Source of the DNA: Arthrobacter sp. SLBN-112
Lineage (GTDB): Bacteria; Actinomycetota; Actinomycetes; Actinomycetales; Micrococcaceae
Direction of reading: 5' to 3'
Length of the DNA: 64,000 nucleotides
Assembly (NCBI RefSeq): GCF_030944625.1
Contig: NZ_JAUSXY010000001.1
Coordinates: 3,720,001 to 3,784,000, forward strand
This document shows, piece by piece, positions 1 through 8,257 of the stretch; the first letter of the stretch is position 1; every line of letters starts with the position of its first letter. Made by a program: the position numbers and the translations under genes. The notes under the pieces are model-generated. The model was given only the letters and a program-made list of their open reading frames with translations, had not been told where the DNA came from and ran no database searches.

Positions 1-589
1 TCATGGCCTGCTGGAAGCTCATGAGGAACCCTGCCGCCACCGGCAGCAGCAGCGGAACGAGCAACGCACCCGGGCCGGCATCGCTGCCGGCCCCCGCTCC
101 GCTGAACCGCGGCGACACTGCCCAGGCGACGGCGGCGATGGTCAGGACGCAACCGATGATGCGGATTCCCGTGACGGATTTCTTCCCGGCCGGCCCGATC
201 CCCAGCCGGTCCACGAGCAACCCGCTCACGGTCTGCCCGGTGACGGTGGCGACGGTAAAGAGGGCCACCCCAAGAAGGCCGACGGTAAACGACTGGGCAA
301 AAACGAACAGCGCGCCGATGGCACCGGCCAGCACATAGATGCGCGGAAAAGCGCGGGTACGGACGGCCGGGAGAATGCTCGCCAGACCGGCACGGCCGCG
401 CGGCAGGACCAGGGAGATCAGGATCATCAGCAGCAGGCCTGTGCTGAAACTCACCACGGCTGTGGCGATTCCGTCATTGAGCCGGGCACCGAGCGCCCCG
501 TTGATGCGCCCCTGGACGGGAATGGCAAGGCCGGAACCCACGGCCAAGGGCAGGCCTGCGAGCACCGGCAGGCGTGAAGGGGAGGTCAT
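1..589 (-). CDS. DMT-family transporter, YdcZ/DUF606 type (3' end beyond window)
   Basis: Reading the minus strand from the ATG at 589 gives an uninterrupted hydrophobic protein of at least 196 residues that runs off the left edge. It starts MTSPSRLPVLAGLPLAVG and carries the small-residue-rich helix and 'PVQGRINGALGARL' segment typical of the DUF606 branch of the drug/metabolite transporter superfamily. Membrane segments lie near residues 8-24, 41-62, 86-112 and 142-160. A good ribosome site (AGGTGG) sits 6 bases before the ATG. It is divergent from the S4 gene with a gap of only 32 bases. The family consists of inner-membrane proteins of mostly unknown substrate; no substrate can be read from the sequence. 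Confidence 0.85.
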   Translation of the reverse strand, partial: MTSPSRLPVLAGLPLAVGSGLAIPVQGRINGALGARLNDGIATAVVSFSTGLLLMILISLVLPRGRAGLASILPAVRTRAFPRIYVLAGAIGALFVFAQSFTVGLLGVALFTVATVTGQTVSGLLVDRLGIGPAGKKSVTGIRIIGCVLTIAAVAWAVSPRFSGAGAGSDAGPGALLVPLLLPVAAGFLMSFQQAM

Positions 590-621
590 TGAATCCACCT
601 TAGTTCAGGCATTATTGCTGT

Positions 622-855
622 ATGAGCAACCCCATTGACGACGTCCCCATCCGCGACAACATGATCCGGCTGGGCCAGCTGTTGAAGCTTGCCAACCTCG
701 TGGAGGACGGTGTGGAGGCAACGGAGCTCATCAAGAACGGGCTGGTCAAGGTCAACGGCGAAATCGAAGACCGCCGCGGACGCCAGCTGCACAATGGCGA
801 CACCGTCACCGTCAACGGCCAGACCGTCCGAGTGGTGGCGCCCGAAGCGGACTGA
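622..855 (+). CDS. S4-domain RNA-binding protein (YbcJ-like)
   Basis: A 77-residue protein made almost entirely of one S4 fold. The pattern 'IRLGQLLKLANLV', then 'GLVKVNGE', then 'RRGRQLHNGDTVTVNG' is the usual S4 RNA-binding signature, and the length fits the small stand-alone YbcJ/YaaA-like proteins. These are thought to bind structured RNA or ribosomal particles in the cytoplasm; the exact target here is unknown. No clear Shine-Dalgarno sequence precedes the ATG, and an AT-rich hexamer (CATTAT) lies about 7 bases upstream, so the message may be leaderless. The gene is divergent from the DMT transporter. Confidence 0.85.
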   Translation: MSNPIDDVPIRDNMIRLGQLLKLANLVEDGVEATELIKNGLVKVNGEIEDRRGRQLHNGDTVTVNGQTVRVVAPEAD

Positions 856-956
856 CCCCGGGCCGCCCGGCTGCTGCACCGAAGCAGACCCGGCCGGCAC
901 CCGGTAACTTGCACCTTGGAAACGGCCGCCGGGACTAAAACGCCGCCGTCGTACGC

Positions 957-1607
957 CTACTTGTTCAGGACCTCATGGGTGAGGAACTCCCCCACGTGCC
1001 CGATCTCCTGCTGGTTGATGCCGTGCCACATGCCGGTGTAGAGCACCTTGGTGAGCTTGACGTGCTTGCGCACCCAGCCCATGGTGAACTCGATCTTGTC
1101 CTCGGTGATCACCGGGTCCTGCTGGTCCCGGCCCCAGAACATGGGGACGGTTCCGTCCAGTTCGGCGTCCCTGAAGGTGGGGTCGCCGACGGCGTCCACC
1201 ACGAAGCCTGAGAGTCCGACGACGGCTGCGAAGTCCGTGGGGCGCTGGCGCAGGAGAGTGGTGGCCATGGCCATGCCCATGGAGAAGCCCAGCAGTGAGA
1301 CGGAGGGGTGGCCTTCCCTGATGGTGTCGATCCATTCCAGGACGTACGCCGAAGCCGCCTTGACCCGGTCCAGGGAGTAGTCGATGGAGGCCGTGAGGGG
1401 GAACCAGGTGAAGCCGGGTCCCATGGCGATCGGCGCCCGGACGGATGCCACCGCGAAGTCCCCGGGAAGCATATCGGCCAGGCTGAACAGGTCCTGCTCG
1501 TTCGCGCCGTAGCCGTGCAGCAGCACCAGCAGCGGCTTGCCGGCACGCTGGTCTTCGTGATGGGACCACAGGACAACGGGAGCGGGAAATACTTCGGCGT
1601 CAGTCAT
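957..1607 (-). CDS. alpha/beta hydrolase, carboxylesterase/phospholipase family
   Basis: About 216 residues from the ATG at 1607. The fold is recognisable from an oxyanion-hole segment 'LLHGYGANEQDL' near residue 28, the nucleophile elbow 'LLGFSMGMAMA' (GxSxG) near residue 105, an Asp in 'QDPVITEDKIE' and the C-terminal His in 'GMWHGINQQE'. Length and motif spacing fit the small carboxylesterase/lysophospholipase family (Abhydrolase_2). Substrate is unknown and no signal peptide is seen, so it is probably cytoplasmic. Another ATG nine bases upstream (1616) is possible. A longer reading from 1697 would overlap the divergent SGNH gene and is less likely. Confidence 0.82.
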   Translation of the reverse strand: MTDAEVFPAPVVLWSHHEDQRAGKPLLVLLHGYGANEQDLFSLADMLPGDFAVASVRAPIAMGPGFTWFPLTASIDYSLDRVKAASAYVLEWIDTIREGHPSVSLLGFSMGMAMATTLLRQRPTDFAAVVGLSGFVVDAVGDPTFRDAELDGTVPMFWGRDQQDPVITEDKIEFTMGWVRKHVKLTKVLYTGMWHGINQQEIGHVGEFLTHEVLNK

Positions 1608-1684
1608 GGTTTCCATTCTTACAGTTACCGGAAAGTAACAACCTACGTTGGCGTAGCCAGTGAAGCGGAAGGCAGGATAGGACA

Positions 1685-2554
1685 GTGACTGACGCAAGTG
1701 CCATCCAGACCCCGTCCGTGCACCCCGGTTCCCACCCCTGGAACCGGTACGTGGCGATGGGCGATTCCTTCACCGAGGGCATCGGCGACCCCGAGCCCTC
1801 AAGCCCCGGCGGCCACCGCGGCTGGGCCGACAGGGTGGCCGAAGAACTGGGCCGCACCAAGCCGGACTTCGCCTACGCCAACCTGGCCGTCCGCGGCCGG
1901 CTCCTGCAGCAGATCGTGGACCAGCAGCTGGCTCCGGCCTTGGAGCTGAAGCCGGACCTGGTCACCCTGTCCGCCGGCGGCAACGACCTGATCCGTCCGG
2001 GCGGCGACCCCGACGCACTGGCCGAAAAGCTCGATTCCGTGGTCCAGATCCTGTCCATGGGCGGCGCCACCGTGGTCCTGTTCAACGGTCCGGACACCGG
2101 TTCCTCGGTCCTGGGCAGGATCCGGAGCAAGGTGGCCATCTACAACGAGAACCTGCGGACCGTCGCGGCCCGGCATGACGCCGTCATTGCGGACATGTGG
2201 TCCCTCCGGCAGCTGAGCGATCCACAAATGTGGGACCAGGACAGGCTGCACTTCTCACCGCTGGGCCACCACACCATCGCGGCCATGGTGCTGGACTCGC
2301 TGAACGTGGAGCACTCGCTGGAACCGCTCCAGCCCAAGGCGCTGCCGCCCCGGACCTGGCGCGAGGCAAGGACCGGGGACCTGGTGTGGGCGCGCGAATA
2401 CTTCGTGCCCTGGGTACTGCGCCGGCTGCGGCACCAGTCCTCCGGTGACGGCATCACGGCAAAACGGCCGACGGCGGGTCCCGCCTTCGGCCCGGGCGTT
2501 CCGTTGGGATCCGGTGAGGGTCCGCTGGGAACCTCGGAGCCCAGCCGCCGGTAG
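1685..2554 (+). CDS. SGNH/GDSL-type hydrolase
   Basis: 289 residues from a GTG start at 1685, preceded by AGGATAGG. Block I is 'YVAMGDSFTEGIGDP' with the nucleophile Ser near residue 28, the Gly block is 'NLAVRGR', the Asn block is 'LSAGGNDLIRPGG', and the catalytic Asp/His block is 'DRLHFSPLGHH' near residue 194. Together these define a complete SGNH hydrolase. No signal peptide or membrane segment is seen, so an intracellular esterase or lipase role is likely. The last 60-70 residues are a basic and then Gly/Pro-rich tail outside the catalytic core. It is divergent from the alpha/beta hydrolase. Confidence 0.88.
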   Translation: MTDASAIQTPSVHPGSHPWNRYVAMGDSFTEGIGDPEPSSPGGHRGWADRVAEELGRTKPDFAYANLAVRGRLLQQIVDQQLAPALELKPDLVTLSAGGNDLIRPGGDPDALAEKLDSVVQILSMGGATVVLFNGPDTGSSVLGRIRSKVAIYNENLRTVAARHDAVIADMWSLRQLSDPQMWDQDRLHFSPLGHHTIAAMVLDSLNVEHSLEPLQPKALPPRTWREARTGDLVWAREYFVPWVLRRLRHQSSGDGITAKRPTAGPAFGPGVPLGSGEGPLGTSEPSRR

Positions 2555-2603
2555 CACCGCCCGGGGTTAGGCTGGAAGGACAACCTTCGAGAGGCGCGGC
2601 ACC

Positions 2604-3179
2604 GTGAGCAGTTTGTTTTTGTGGATCATCATCCTGTCCTTCGTTGTCCCCATGGCCATGCGGATGTACCGGCGATCCATGGCGCGGCGGGACCGGGACC
2701 AAGGCTTGCCGGGGCCCGGGCAGTACGGGCCCGGCGGCTTCCCGGGGCCCGGGCAGTACCCGGGCCGGTTTCCCGGGTCCGCAGGGCCGCAGAGCAACCA
2801 GCCCCGCGACGGCTACACCCAGCAGGACTACTTGTCCGGCGGTTTCCGCCAGCCCCGGCCTGCCGACGATTCCCAGCCACTGCCCTACCAGTATGGGCAG
2901 CCGCCCATGCCGGACCCCCGGTACGGCGCTCCGCAGGAACCGCCCTTCCAGCAGCAGCCTCCGTTCCAGCAGTTCCCCGGCCAGCAGCAAGGCTTTGGCC
3001 AGCAGCAGGGTCCCGGCCAGCCGCCGGCCGGCCCGCCGTCGGGTCCGGCCACTCCCCCGTCGGGAGCGCCCCAGGGATTCCGTGCCCGGAAACTCGCAGA
3101 ACTGGACCAGCAGTACAGCAACGGCGAACTGTCCATGGAGGCCTATATGAAGCGCCGCGGCGAGATCATGAACGGCTGA
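2604..3179 (+). CDS. membrane-anchored Gln/Pro/Gly-rich protein with C-terminal SHOCT domain
   Basis: 191 residues from a GTG start. Residues 4-20 form a single hydrophobic anchor followed by a basic cluster (RMYRRSMARRDRD). The middle, about residues 30-155, is low-complexity, rich in Gly-Pro, Gln and Phe, with repeats of the form 'GPGQYGPGGFPGPGQYPG' and 'QQQGFGQQQG'. The end, 'RKLAELDQQYSNGELSMEAY', is a SHOCT short C-terminal domain, a module usually found at the ends of unrelated membrane proteins and thought to mediate oligomerisation. The gene follows the SGNH hydrolase after 49 bases. Function is unknown. Confidence 0.75.
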   Translation: MSSLFLWIIILSFVVPMAMRMYRRSMARRDRDQGLPGPGQYGPGGFPGPGQYPGRFPGSAGPQSNQPRDGYTQQDYLSGGFRQPRPADDSQPLPYQYGQPPMPDPRYGAPQEPPFQQQPPFQQFPGQQQGFGQQQGPGQPPAGPPSGPATPPSGAPQGFRARKLAELDQQYSNGELSMEAYMKRRGEIMNG

Positions 3180-3199
3180 CTGCCCGACTCCGCCACGCC

Positions 3200-4280
3200 T
3201 CAGGCACGGAAAAGCCGCCTGACCACTTGCCCGGAAGCCAGCGCATCCAGTCCCTCGTTGATCTCCGTGAGCGGCCGGATGTCGGTATGCAGCAGTTCGA
3301 CCGGAAGCCTGCCCTCCCGCCAGTAGCCAAGGTATTTCGGGATGTCGCGGCCGGGCACTGCGTCACCCAATGCAGGAGCCCAGGAGGCGCTTGCCCGCCC
3401 CCGCGAACTGCAGCGCGGGAACCGTCAGTTCGGCGGACGGATGCGGCAGGCCCACCGAGACAACCGCACCGCCCCGCGTCACCAGTGCCAGGCACGTGGC
3501 GATCACGCCGGGCGAGCCGACCGCCTCGACGGCAACGTCCACACTGTCTCCGGCGGCCTCTTCAATCAGCAGGGCCGCGTCCGCCGGTGTTCCCACGGCT
3601 GTGGCGCCGGCATCCAGGGCCAACTGGTGCTTGCCCGGATTCGGATCGATGGCGATCACGCCGGCTGCCCCGGCGAGCCGGCCCGCCATGACTGCGGACA
3701 AGCCCACTGCTCCGAGGCCAAAGACTGCCACGGACTGTCCGGGACTGACGCCCGCGGTACTAAGCACAGCCCCCATTCCGGTGAGCACGGCGCAACCAAA
3801 CATCGCCGCAACTGTGTCCGGGACGTCGTCGTCAATTACCACCACCGATTCCCGCGCAACCACCGCATAATCGGCAAAGGCCGAGACGCCCAGGTGATGG
3901 TTGATGCGCTCCCCCGCGGGCGAGCGCAGCAGGGCCGGCCCGTGCAGCAGGTCACCGGAACCGTTGGTCTCCGCTGCGCGGGGGCAGAGCGCGGGCCTTC
4001 CGGACCGGCACGCCCGGCAGTGGCCGCAGCTGGGCACGAAGACCAGCACAACGTGGTCTCCTATGGACACATCGGCAACGCCGCTGCCCACGGATACCAC
4101 CCGCCCCGCGGCCTCCTGGCCCAGTGCCATCGGAAGCGGCCGGACCCGGGAGCCGTCCACCACGGACAGGTCATGCCGTACTTTGCATCCGGGGCGCCTG
4201 CACTGTGGGCCTCCGCCGCGTCGGCAGCCCCGCGGTGGGCGCCGAATGGTGGGCGGCACCCAGCGGCCGGGGGCCGGCAA
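3200..4280 (-). pseudogene. zinc-dependent alcohol dehydrogenase, decayed (frameshift, lost 5' end)
   Basis: A medium-chain zinc alcohol dehydrogenase is readable from about 4180 to 3366, including structural-zinc cysteines (CGHCRACRSGRPALC) and the NAD(P)-binding glycines (FGLGAVGLSA). It is damaged in three ways. The reading ends at a TGA at 3363-3365, but removing one G from the GGG at 3366-3368 continues in frame as 'GDAVPGRDIPKYLGYWREG' to a normal stop at 3200. The catalytic-zinc GHE motif reads GQE (ALGQEAAG). No normal N-terminal beta-strand region or GVCHSD motif is found in any frame upstream; the only available start is a TTG and the first 32 residues look random. Together these suggest a pseudogene rather than one sequencing error. 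Confidence 0.75.
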
Positions 4281-4286
4281 GCGCCG

Positions 4287-5402
4287 CTAGACCAGGAACG
4301 CGGTCCGGAGCTGGTGTCCCAGCTGTCCGATCTCGGTCAGGAAGCCGTCGTGGCCTATTGGTGCCTGGATCATATGTACGTCGACCTCGCCGGGCAGCGC
4401 GTGCGCCAATTCGCGGGACTGGGACGGGAAGTAGAGCCTGTCGGAGTCCACGGCGGCGACGAAGAACCGGGCGGTGGAGGATGCCAGTGTTTCGGCCAGT
4501 GGCCCCCGTCCCCGGCAGATGTCGTGGCTCATCAGCGCCTCGGTGAGGGCGATGTAGCTGTTTGCGTCGAAGCGCCGGACGAGCTTGCTGCCTTGGTGGT
4601 CCAGGTAGCTTTCCACCTGGTAGCGGCCGCGGTTTGCCAGTAATCCGCCGCGCAGGGGCGACTCCGGCGCCTGGGGTTCCCGGCCGAACCGCCCTTCCAG
4701 TTCCGCGGCGGACCGGTATGTGATGTGGGCGATGCGCCGGGCCAGGGCCAGTCCGTCTTCCGGGCACGGGCCGCCGTAGTAGTCGCCGCCGTTGAAGTTC
4801 GGGTCCTGGCGGATGGCCAGGGTCTGGGCCTGGGCGAAAGCGATCTGTTCGGCCGTGCTGGCAGCCCCGACGGAGATGACGGCGCAGCGCTGCACGCGGT
4901 CGGGGTAGGTCACGGCCCACTCCAGGGCGCGGGCGCCGCCCATGGAACCGCCAAGGACGGCGTACCAGCTCCCGATGCCCAGCTGATCCGCCAGCCGGGC
5001 CTCCGCAACAGTGCTGTCCCGCAGCGTGACCAGCGGGAACCGTGACCCCCACGGCGCTCCGTCCGGGGCTGGCGAGGACGGTCCCGTGGATCCGTAGCAA
5101 CCGCCCACGATGTTGATGGACACCACGAAGAAACGGTCGGTATCCACGGGAGCGCCGGGACCGGCCAGCTGTTCCCACCAGCCCTCTTCGTCGGTGTCGC
5201 CGCGCGTCACGTGGGTGCTGCCGGTCAGGGCATGCTCGATCAGGATGGCGTTGCTGCCGTCCGCATTCAGCGTGCCCCAGGTTTCGTAAGCCAGCGTGAC
5301 ATCCGGCAGGTAGCCGCCGCCCTCCAGCTCGAGTCCTCCAATGGAGGCGTAGCGGACAACTCCGTGTTCGGGAATGGTGGTACGGGCGACGGTAACCGTC
5401 AT
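4287..5402 (-). CDS. metX: homoserine O-acetyltransferase
   Basis: 371 residues from the ATG at 5402, preceded by AGAGG at a spacing of 7. It makes O-acetyl-L-homoserine from homoserine and acetyl-CoA in cytoplasmic methionine synthesis. MetX alpha/beta-hydrolase features are present: 'LAYETWGTLNADGSN', the nucleophile elbow 'LGGSMGGARALEW', Asp in 'VDSDRLYFPSQSREL' and His in 'PIGHDGFLTE'. The homologue normally uses acetyl-CoA in this family, though the acyl donor cannot be settled by eye. A SAM-IV riboswitch occupies the leader, and metY lies just upstream on the same strand, so the pair makes homocysteine by direct sulfhydrylation. Confidence 0.93.
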   Translation of the reverse strand: MTVTVARTTIPEHGVVRYASIGGLELEGGGYLPDVTLAYETWGTLNADGSNAILIEHALTGSTHVTRGDTDEEGWWEQLAGPGAPVDTDRFFVVSINIVGGCYGSTGPSSPAPDGAPWGSRFPLVTLRDSTVAEARLADQLGIGSWYAVLGGSMGGARALEWAVTYPDRVQRCAVISVGAASTAEQIAFAQAQTLAIRQDPNFNGGDYYGGPCPEDGLALARRIAHITYRSAAELEGRFGREPQAPESPLRGGLLANRGRYQVESYLDHQGSKLVRRFDANSYIALTEALMSHDICRGRGPLAETLASSTARFFVAAVDSDRLYFPSQSRELAHALPGEVDVHMIQAPIGHDGFLTEIGQLGHQLRTAFLV

Positions 5403-5425
5403 GGCAAGACCTCTTCTACGCGCTT

Positions 5426-5530
5426 GCCTGCCGTCATTTGACCGGCAGGCCAGGTCTTCACCCGGGGCACCCCACCGCGGAAGGAGGGTTGCCGGCCAGC
5501 AAGCCGGGGCTGTCACTGGCACTCATGACC
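5426..5530 (-). promoter_or_regulatory. SAM-IV riboswitch in the metX leader
   Basis: On the minus strand the leader starts GGTCATGAGTGCC and contains the hallmark segments GCCCCGGCTTGCTGGCCGGC, AACCCTCC, GCGGTGGGGTGCCCCGGGTGA and a closing GACC. These match my memory of the actinobacterial SAM-IV family. A further hairpin (GCCTGCCG/CGGCAGGC) follows the aptamer at 5450-5426. P1 can extend to CCAGGTC/GACCTGG. The site lies between metY and the metX start, so SAM should repress metX expression. The second copy before metY is nearly the same through the core. Confidence 0.9.
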
Positions 5531-5629
5531 TGGTTCGAGTGTACGAAACACCCCCCACCCCAGGCCAAGAGTGTGACTGGTTGTGACTTCCCGGCGTTGC
5601 CGGCCGGCGGTGCCGCCGCGTGCTGCCAA

Positions 5630-6955
5630 TCAGGCGTCAGCGGCGCCCTTGGCCGCGCGGAAACCGGCTTCGAGGTCGGCCAGGATGTCGTCGATGTGCT
5701 CCAGGCCGACCGACAGCCTGACCAGCCCGGGATTGACCCCGGCCACCACCTGCTGCTCGGGCGAGAGCTGGCTGTGGGTGGTCGACGCCGGGTGGATGAC
5801 AAGGGACCGCACGTCACCGATGTTGGCCACGTGGGAGTGCAGTTCAAGGGCGTCGACGAAGCGCTTGCCCGCCTCCGCGCCCCCGGCCAGGTTGAAGGCG
5901 ACGACGGCGCCGGTCCCCTTGGGGCCGTACGTGCGGCCTCGTTCGTACCAGGGGCTGGACGGCAGCCCCGCGTAGGCGACGGATTCGACGTCGTCCCTTG
6001 CCTCCAGCCAACGCGCCACTTCCGTGGCGTTGGAAACATGCCGTTCCACCCGCAGGCTCAGCGTTTCCAGGCCTTGGGAAATCAGGAAGGCGTTGAACGG
6101 GGAGACGGCCGAGCCGAGGTCGCGCAGCAGCTGGACACGCGCCTTGAGAATGTAGGAGAGGTTGGCGCCCAATGCGCCGCCTTCGCCAAGGTCCCGGGCG
6201 TAGACCAGTCCGTTGTAGGTGGGGTCCGGGGTGTTGAAGCCGGGGAACCGTTCGGGCTCCTTGCCGAAGTCGAACTTGCCGGAGTCGACGATGACGCCGG
6301 CGATGGCGGAGCCGTGGCCGCCCAGGTACTTGGTGGCGGAGTGGATCACGATGTCCGCGCCCCATTCCAGCGGCCGGATCAGGTAGGGGGTCGAGAGGGT
6401 GTTGTCCACGATCAGGGGCACACCGGCCTGGTGGGCCACCTCGGAGATGCCTTCGATATCCAGGACGTCCTGGCGGGGATTGGACACCACTTCACCGAAG
6501 AAGAGCTTGGTGTTGGGCTGGACGGCGTCGCGCCACTGGTCCAGATTGTCCGGATCCTCCACGAAGGTGACCGAAATGCCGAACTTCTTGAGGGTGTGGG
6601 CAAACAGGTTGTACGTGCCGCCGTACAGGCTGGGGCTGGCCACGATGTGGTCCCCGGCCTCTGCGATATTCAGGACCGCGAAGGTCTCGGCGGCCTGGCC
6701 GGAGCTCAGCAGCAAAGCGGCGAGGCCACCTTCGAGGCTGGCGATCCGCTGCTCCACAGCATCCTGGGTGGGGTTGCCGATGCGGGTGTAGATCGGTGCC
6801 AGTTCAGCCAGGGCAAAACGGTTGGCTGCGCTCTCGGCGCTCGGGAACACGAAAGACGTGGTCTGGTAGATGGGCAGTGCGCGGGCACCGGTGGCACTGT
6901 CAGGCTCCTGGCCTGCGTGGATCTGGCGGGTTTCGAAGGACCATCCGTTGGACAT
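5630..6955 (-). CDS. metY: O-acetylhomoserine aminocarboxypropyltransferase (sulfhydrylase)
   Basis: 441 residues, start ATG 6955 with AGGAG upstream. It is a PLP-dependent Cys/Met-metabolism enzyme that converts O-acetylhomoserine and sulfide to homocysteine in the cytoplasm. The family pattern is clear: 'FETRQIHAGQEPD' at the N-terminus, 'YTRIGNPTQDAVEQR', 'IVDNTLSTPY' and the PLP lysine in 'IHSATKYLGGHGSAIAG' near residue 209. The length (about 430-440 residues) and N-terminal motif fit MetY better than MetB/MetC, which are nearer 380-400. It precedes metX and has its own SAM-IV leader. Confidence 0.93.
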   Translation of the reverse strand: MSNGWSFETRQIHAGQEPDSATGARALPIYQTTSFVFPSAESAANRFALAELAPIYTRIGNPTQDAVEQRIASLEGGLAALLLSSGQAAETFAVLNIAEAGDHIVASPSLYGGTYNLFAHTLKKFGISVTFVEDPDNLDQWRDAVQPNTKLFFGEVVSNPRQDVLDIEGISEVAHQAGVPLIVDNTLSTPYLIRPLEWGADIVIHSATKYLGGHGSAIAGVIVDSGKFDFGKEPERFPGFNTPDPTYNGLVYARDLGEGGALGANLSYILKARVQLLRDLGSAVSPFNAFLISQGLETLSLRVERHVSNATEVARWLEARDDVESVAYAGLPSSPWYERGRTYGPKGTGAVVAFNLAGGAEAGKRFVDALELHSHVANIGDVRSLVIHPASTTHSQLSPEQQVVAGVNPGLVRLSVGLEHIDDILADLEAGFRAAKGAADA

Positions 6956-7012
6956 CGCAGTCTCCTATGACATGGGCCCGGCATGCTGGGAGCACCACGG
7001 GCCGCGCTTACT

Positions 7013-7113
7013 TCCGGCTATTGCCGGACAGTCTGGTCCTCACCCGGGGCACCCCACCGCGGATGGAGGGTTGCCGGCCAGCGAGCCGGGGCTTGTCGCT
7101 GGCGCTCATGACC
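7013..7113 (-). promoter_or_regulatory. SAM-IV riboswitch in the metY leader
   Basis: The minus strand from 7113 reads GGTCATGAGCGCCAGCG, then the same core as the metX leader (GCCCCGGCTCGCTGGCCGGC, AACCCTCC, GCGGTGGGGTGCCCCGGGTGA) and a closing GGACC near 7039-7035. A short hairpin (TCCGGC/GCCGGA) follows at 7028-7013, as in the metX copy. It lies about 60 bases before the metY start codon. Expected role: SAM-dependent shut-off of metY. Confidence 0.9.
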
Positions 7114-7171
7114 TGCGCCCAGTGTAGGAACATCGCTGCGGGCGGGGACAGCATTGTGACGAACATGGTCT

Positions 7172-7279
7172 TCCGTTGTTGGCGCCCAGCGGGCCGTCGC
7201 GGCCATCGCCCTGACCAACAACTCCAGCGGCACCGTCCACGTCATCGCCGACACCTCCGGCTACTACGTCGCCGGTTAG
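7172..7279 (+). pseudogene. remnant: C-terminal end of a secreted actinobacterial repeat protein
   Basis: A plus-strand reading ending at TAG 7277-7279 gives about 35 residues ending in 'HVIADTSGYYVAG'. The 'V.V.AD.SGYYV' ending is common at the C-termini of secreted Micrococcaceae proteins carrying repeated beta-rich domains. No start codon, signal peptide or upstream homologous sequence remains; the region just before it is the metY leader. It is best read as a leftover of a gene deleted when metY moved next to it. Function is lost or unknown. Confidence 0.5.
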
Positions 7280-7379
7280 GCCGGGTTCCAGGGCCGGACT
7301 TTGACCACGGCCGGAGGCGAAAATCCAAGTAAGGATGCCCTTAGCTGAGAGCCTGATCACAAAGTGCCAAGATGTTGCC

Positions 7380-8018
7380 ATGCGCATGGATCACGTCTCT
7401 TACGCCTGTGAACACGATGGCCTCGCGGCCACTACCGAACGTATTTCAACTGCCCTCGGCGTTGAGGCAGTGAAGGGCGGGGTCCACCCCCGGTTCGGCA
7501 CCCGGAATATGATCATCCCCCTCGCCGGGCACAAATACCTCGAAGTTGTGGAGGTTTTGGACCACCCGGCTTCGGATAAGGCACCGTTCGGACAGGCAGT
7601 GCGTGCCCGTTCCGCAGCGGGCGGCGGCTGGATGGGATGGTGCGTCGAAGTGGACGACCTCGCCCCGTTCGAGGAACGCCTGGGCCGCGCCGCCGTGAAC
7701 GGCAACCGCAAGTTCCCGGACGGCCGCGAACTCGTTTGGAAGCAGATTGGCATCCTGGGCCTCATTGCAGACCCCCAGGTCCCCTACATGCTCAAGTGGG
7801 AAGGCGACCCGTCCCTGCACCCGTCCAACGCCTACGAGAGCAACCTCAAGATGAGCTGCCTGACCATTGCCGGCTCCGCGTCGCGGGTGACCGAGTGGCT
7901 GGGCGAGCCGGTGGAGAAGCCGCTTGAGGACGTTGCGGTCGAGTGGGTAGCCCCGCACGGCACCCCCGGCATTCTGTCCGTCACGTTTGAAACCGCAAAC
8001 GGGGCCGTCACTATCTGA
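7380..8018 (+). CDS. VOC-family (glyoxalase-like) protein
   Basis: 212 residues starting 'MRMDHVSYACEHDG' at the ATG at 7380. The beginning is the first strand of a vicinal-oxygen-chelate fold, and segments such as 'GGVHPRFGTRNMIIPLAGHKYLEVVEVLD' (split here into its key parts GTRN and YLEVVEV) match the Glyoxalase_3-like group. His at residue 5 and Glu in YLEVVE are likely metal ligands. Cytoplasmic; substrate unknown. It is a single gene with a strong terminator about 65 bases after its stop. Confidence 0.82.
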   Translation: MRMDHVSYACEHDGLAATTERISTALGVEAVKGGVHPRFGTRNMIIPLAGHKYLEVVEVLDHPASDKAPFGQAVRARSAAGGGWMGWCVEVDDLAPFEERLGRAAVNGNRKFPDGRELVWKQIGILGLIADPQVPYMLKWEGDPSLHPSNAYESNLKMSCLTIAGSASRVTEWLGEPVEKPLEDVAVEWVAPHGTPGILSVTFETANGAVTI

Positions 8019-8082
8019 TCCTCCGCCCCCGCTCTCCGGCGTATCTCCGGAGAGGGCTCCTATGGGCCTGCGCCCAAACAGC

Positions 8083-8141
8083 TTCGGCCGCCATCGGGTG
8101 GTGACAACGGCGTCACCACCCGATGGCGGCCGAATTCTTTT
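8083..8141 (+). terminator. strong intrinsic terminator after the VOC gene
   Basis: A perfect 23-bp stem (8083-8105 paired with 8112-8134) with a 6-base loop AACGGC is followed by TTCTTTT. It lies 65 bases after the VOC stop and insulates the downstream DUF222 gene. The unusually long stem is notable but the form is standard. Confidence 0.88.
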
Positions 8142-8257
8142 AAGCGTCATTTGGCATCTCTTAAGGATCACAAGAGTGGACCCCTGAATTCCCTGGAAGA
8201 GGCACCGAACCCAACGCCTCGGCTTTGAATGTCAGACCCTCGTTGGATGATGTGGGT

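Noticed and set aside
5438..6970. 510-codon plus-strand reading opposite metY
   Set aside because: No homology features, low complexity Gly/Val/Asp composition, and complete overlap with a well-defined metY on the other strand.
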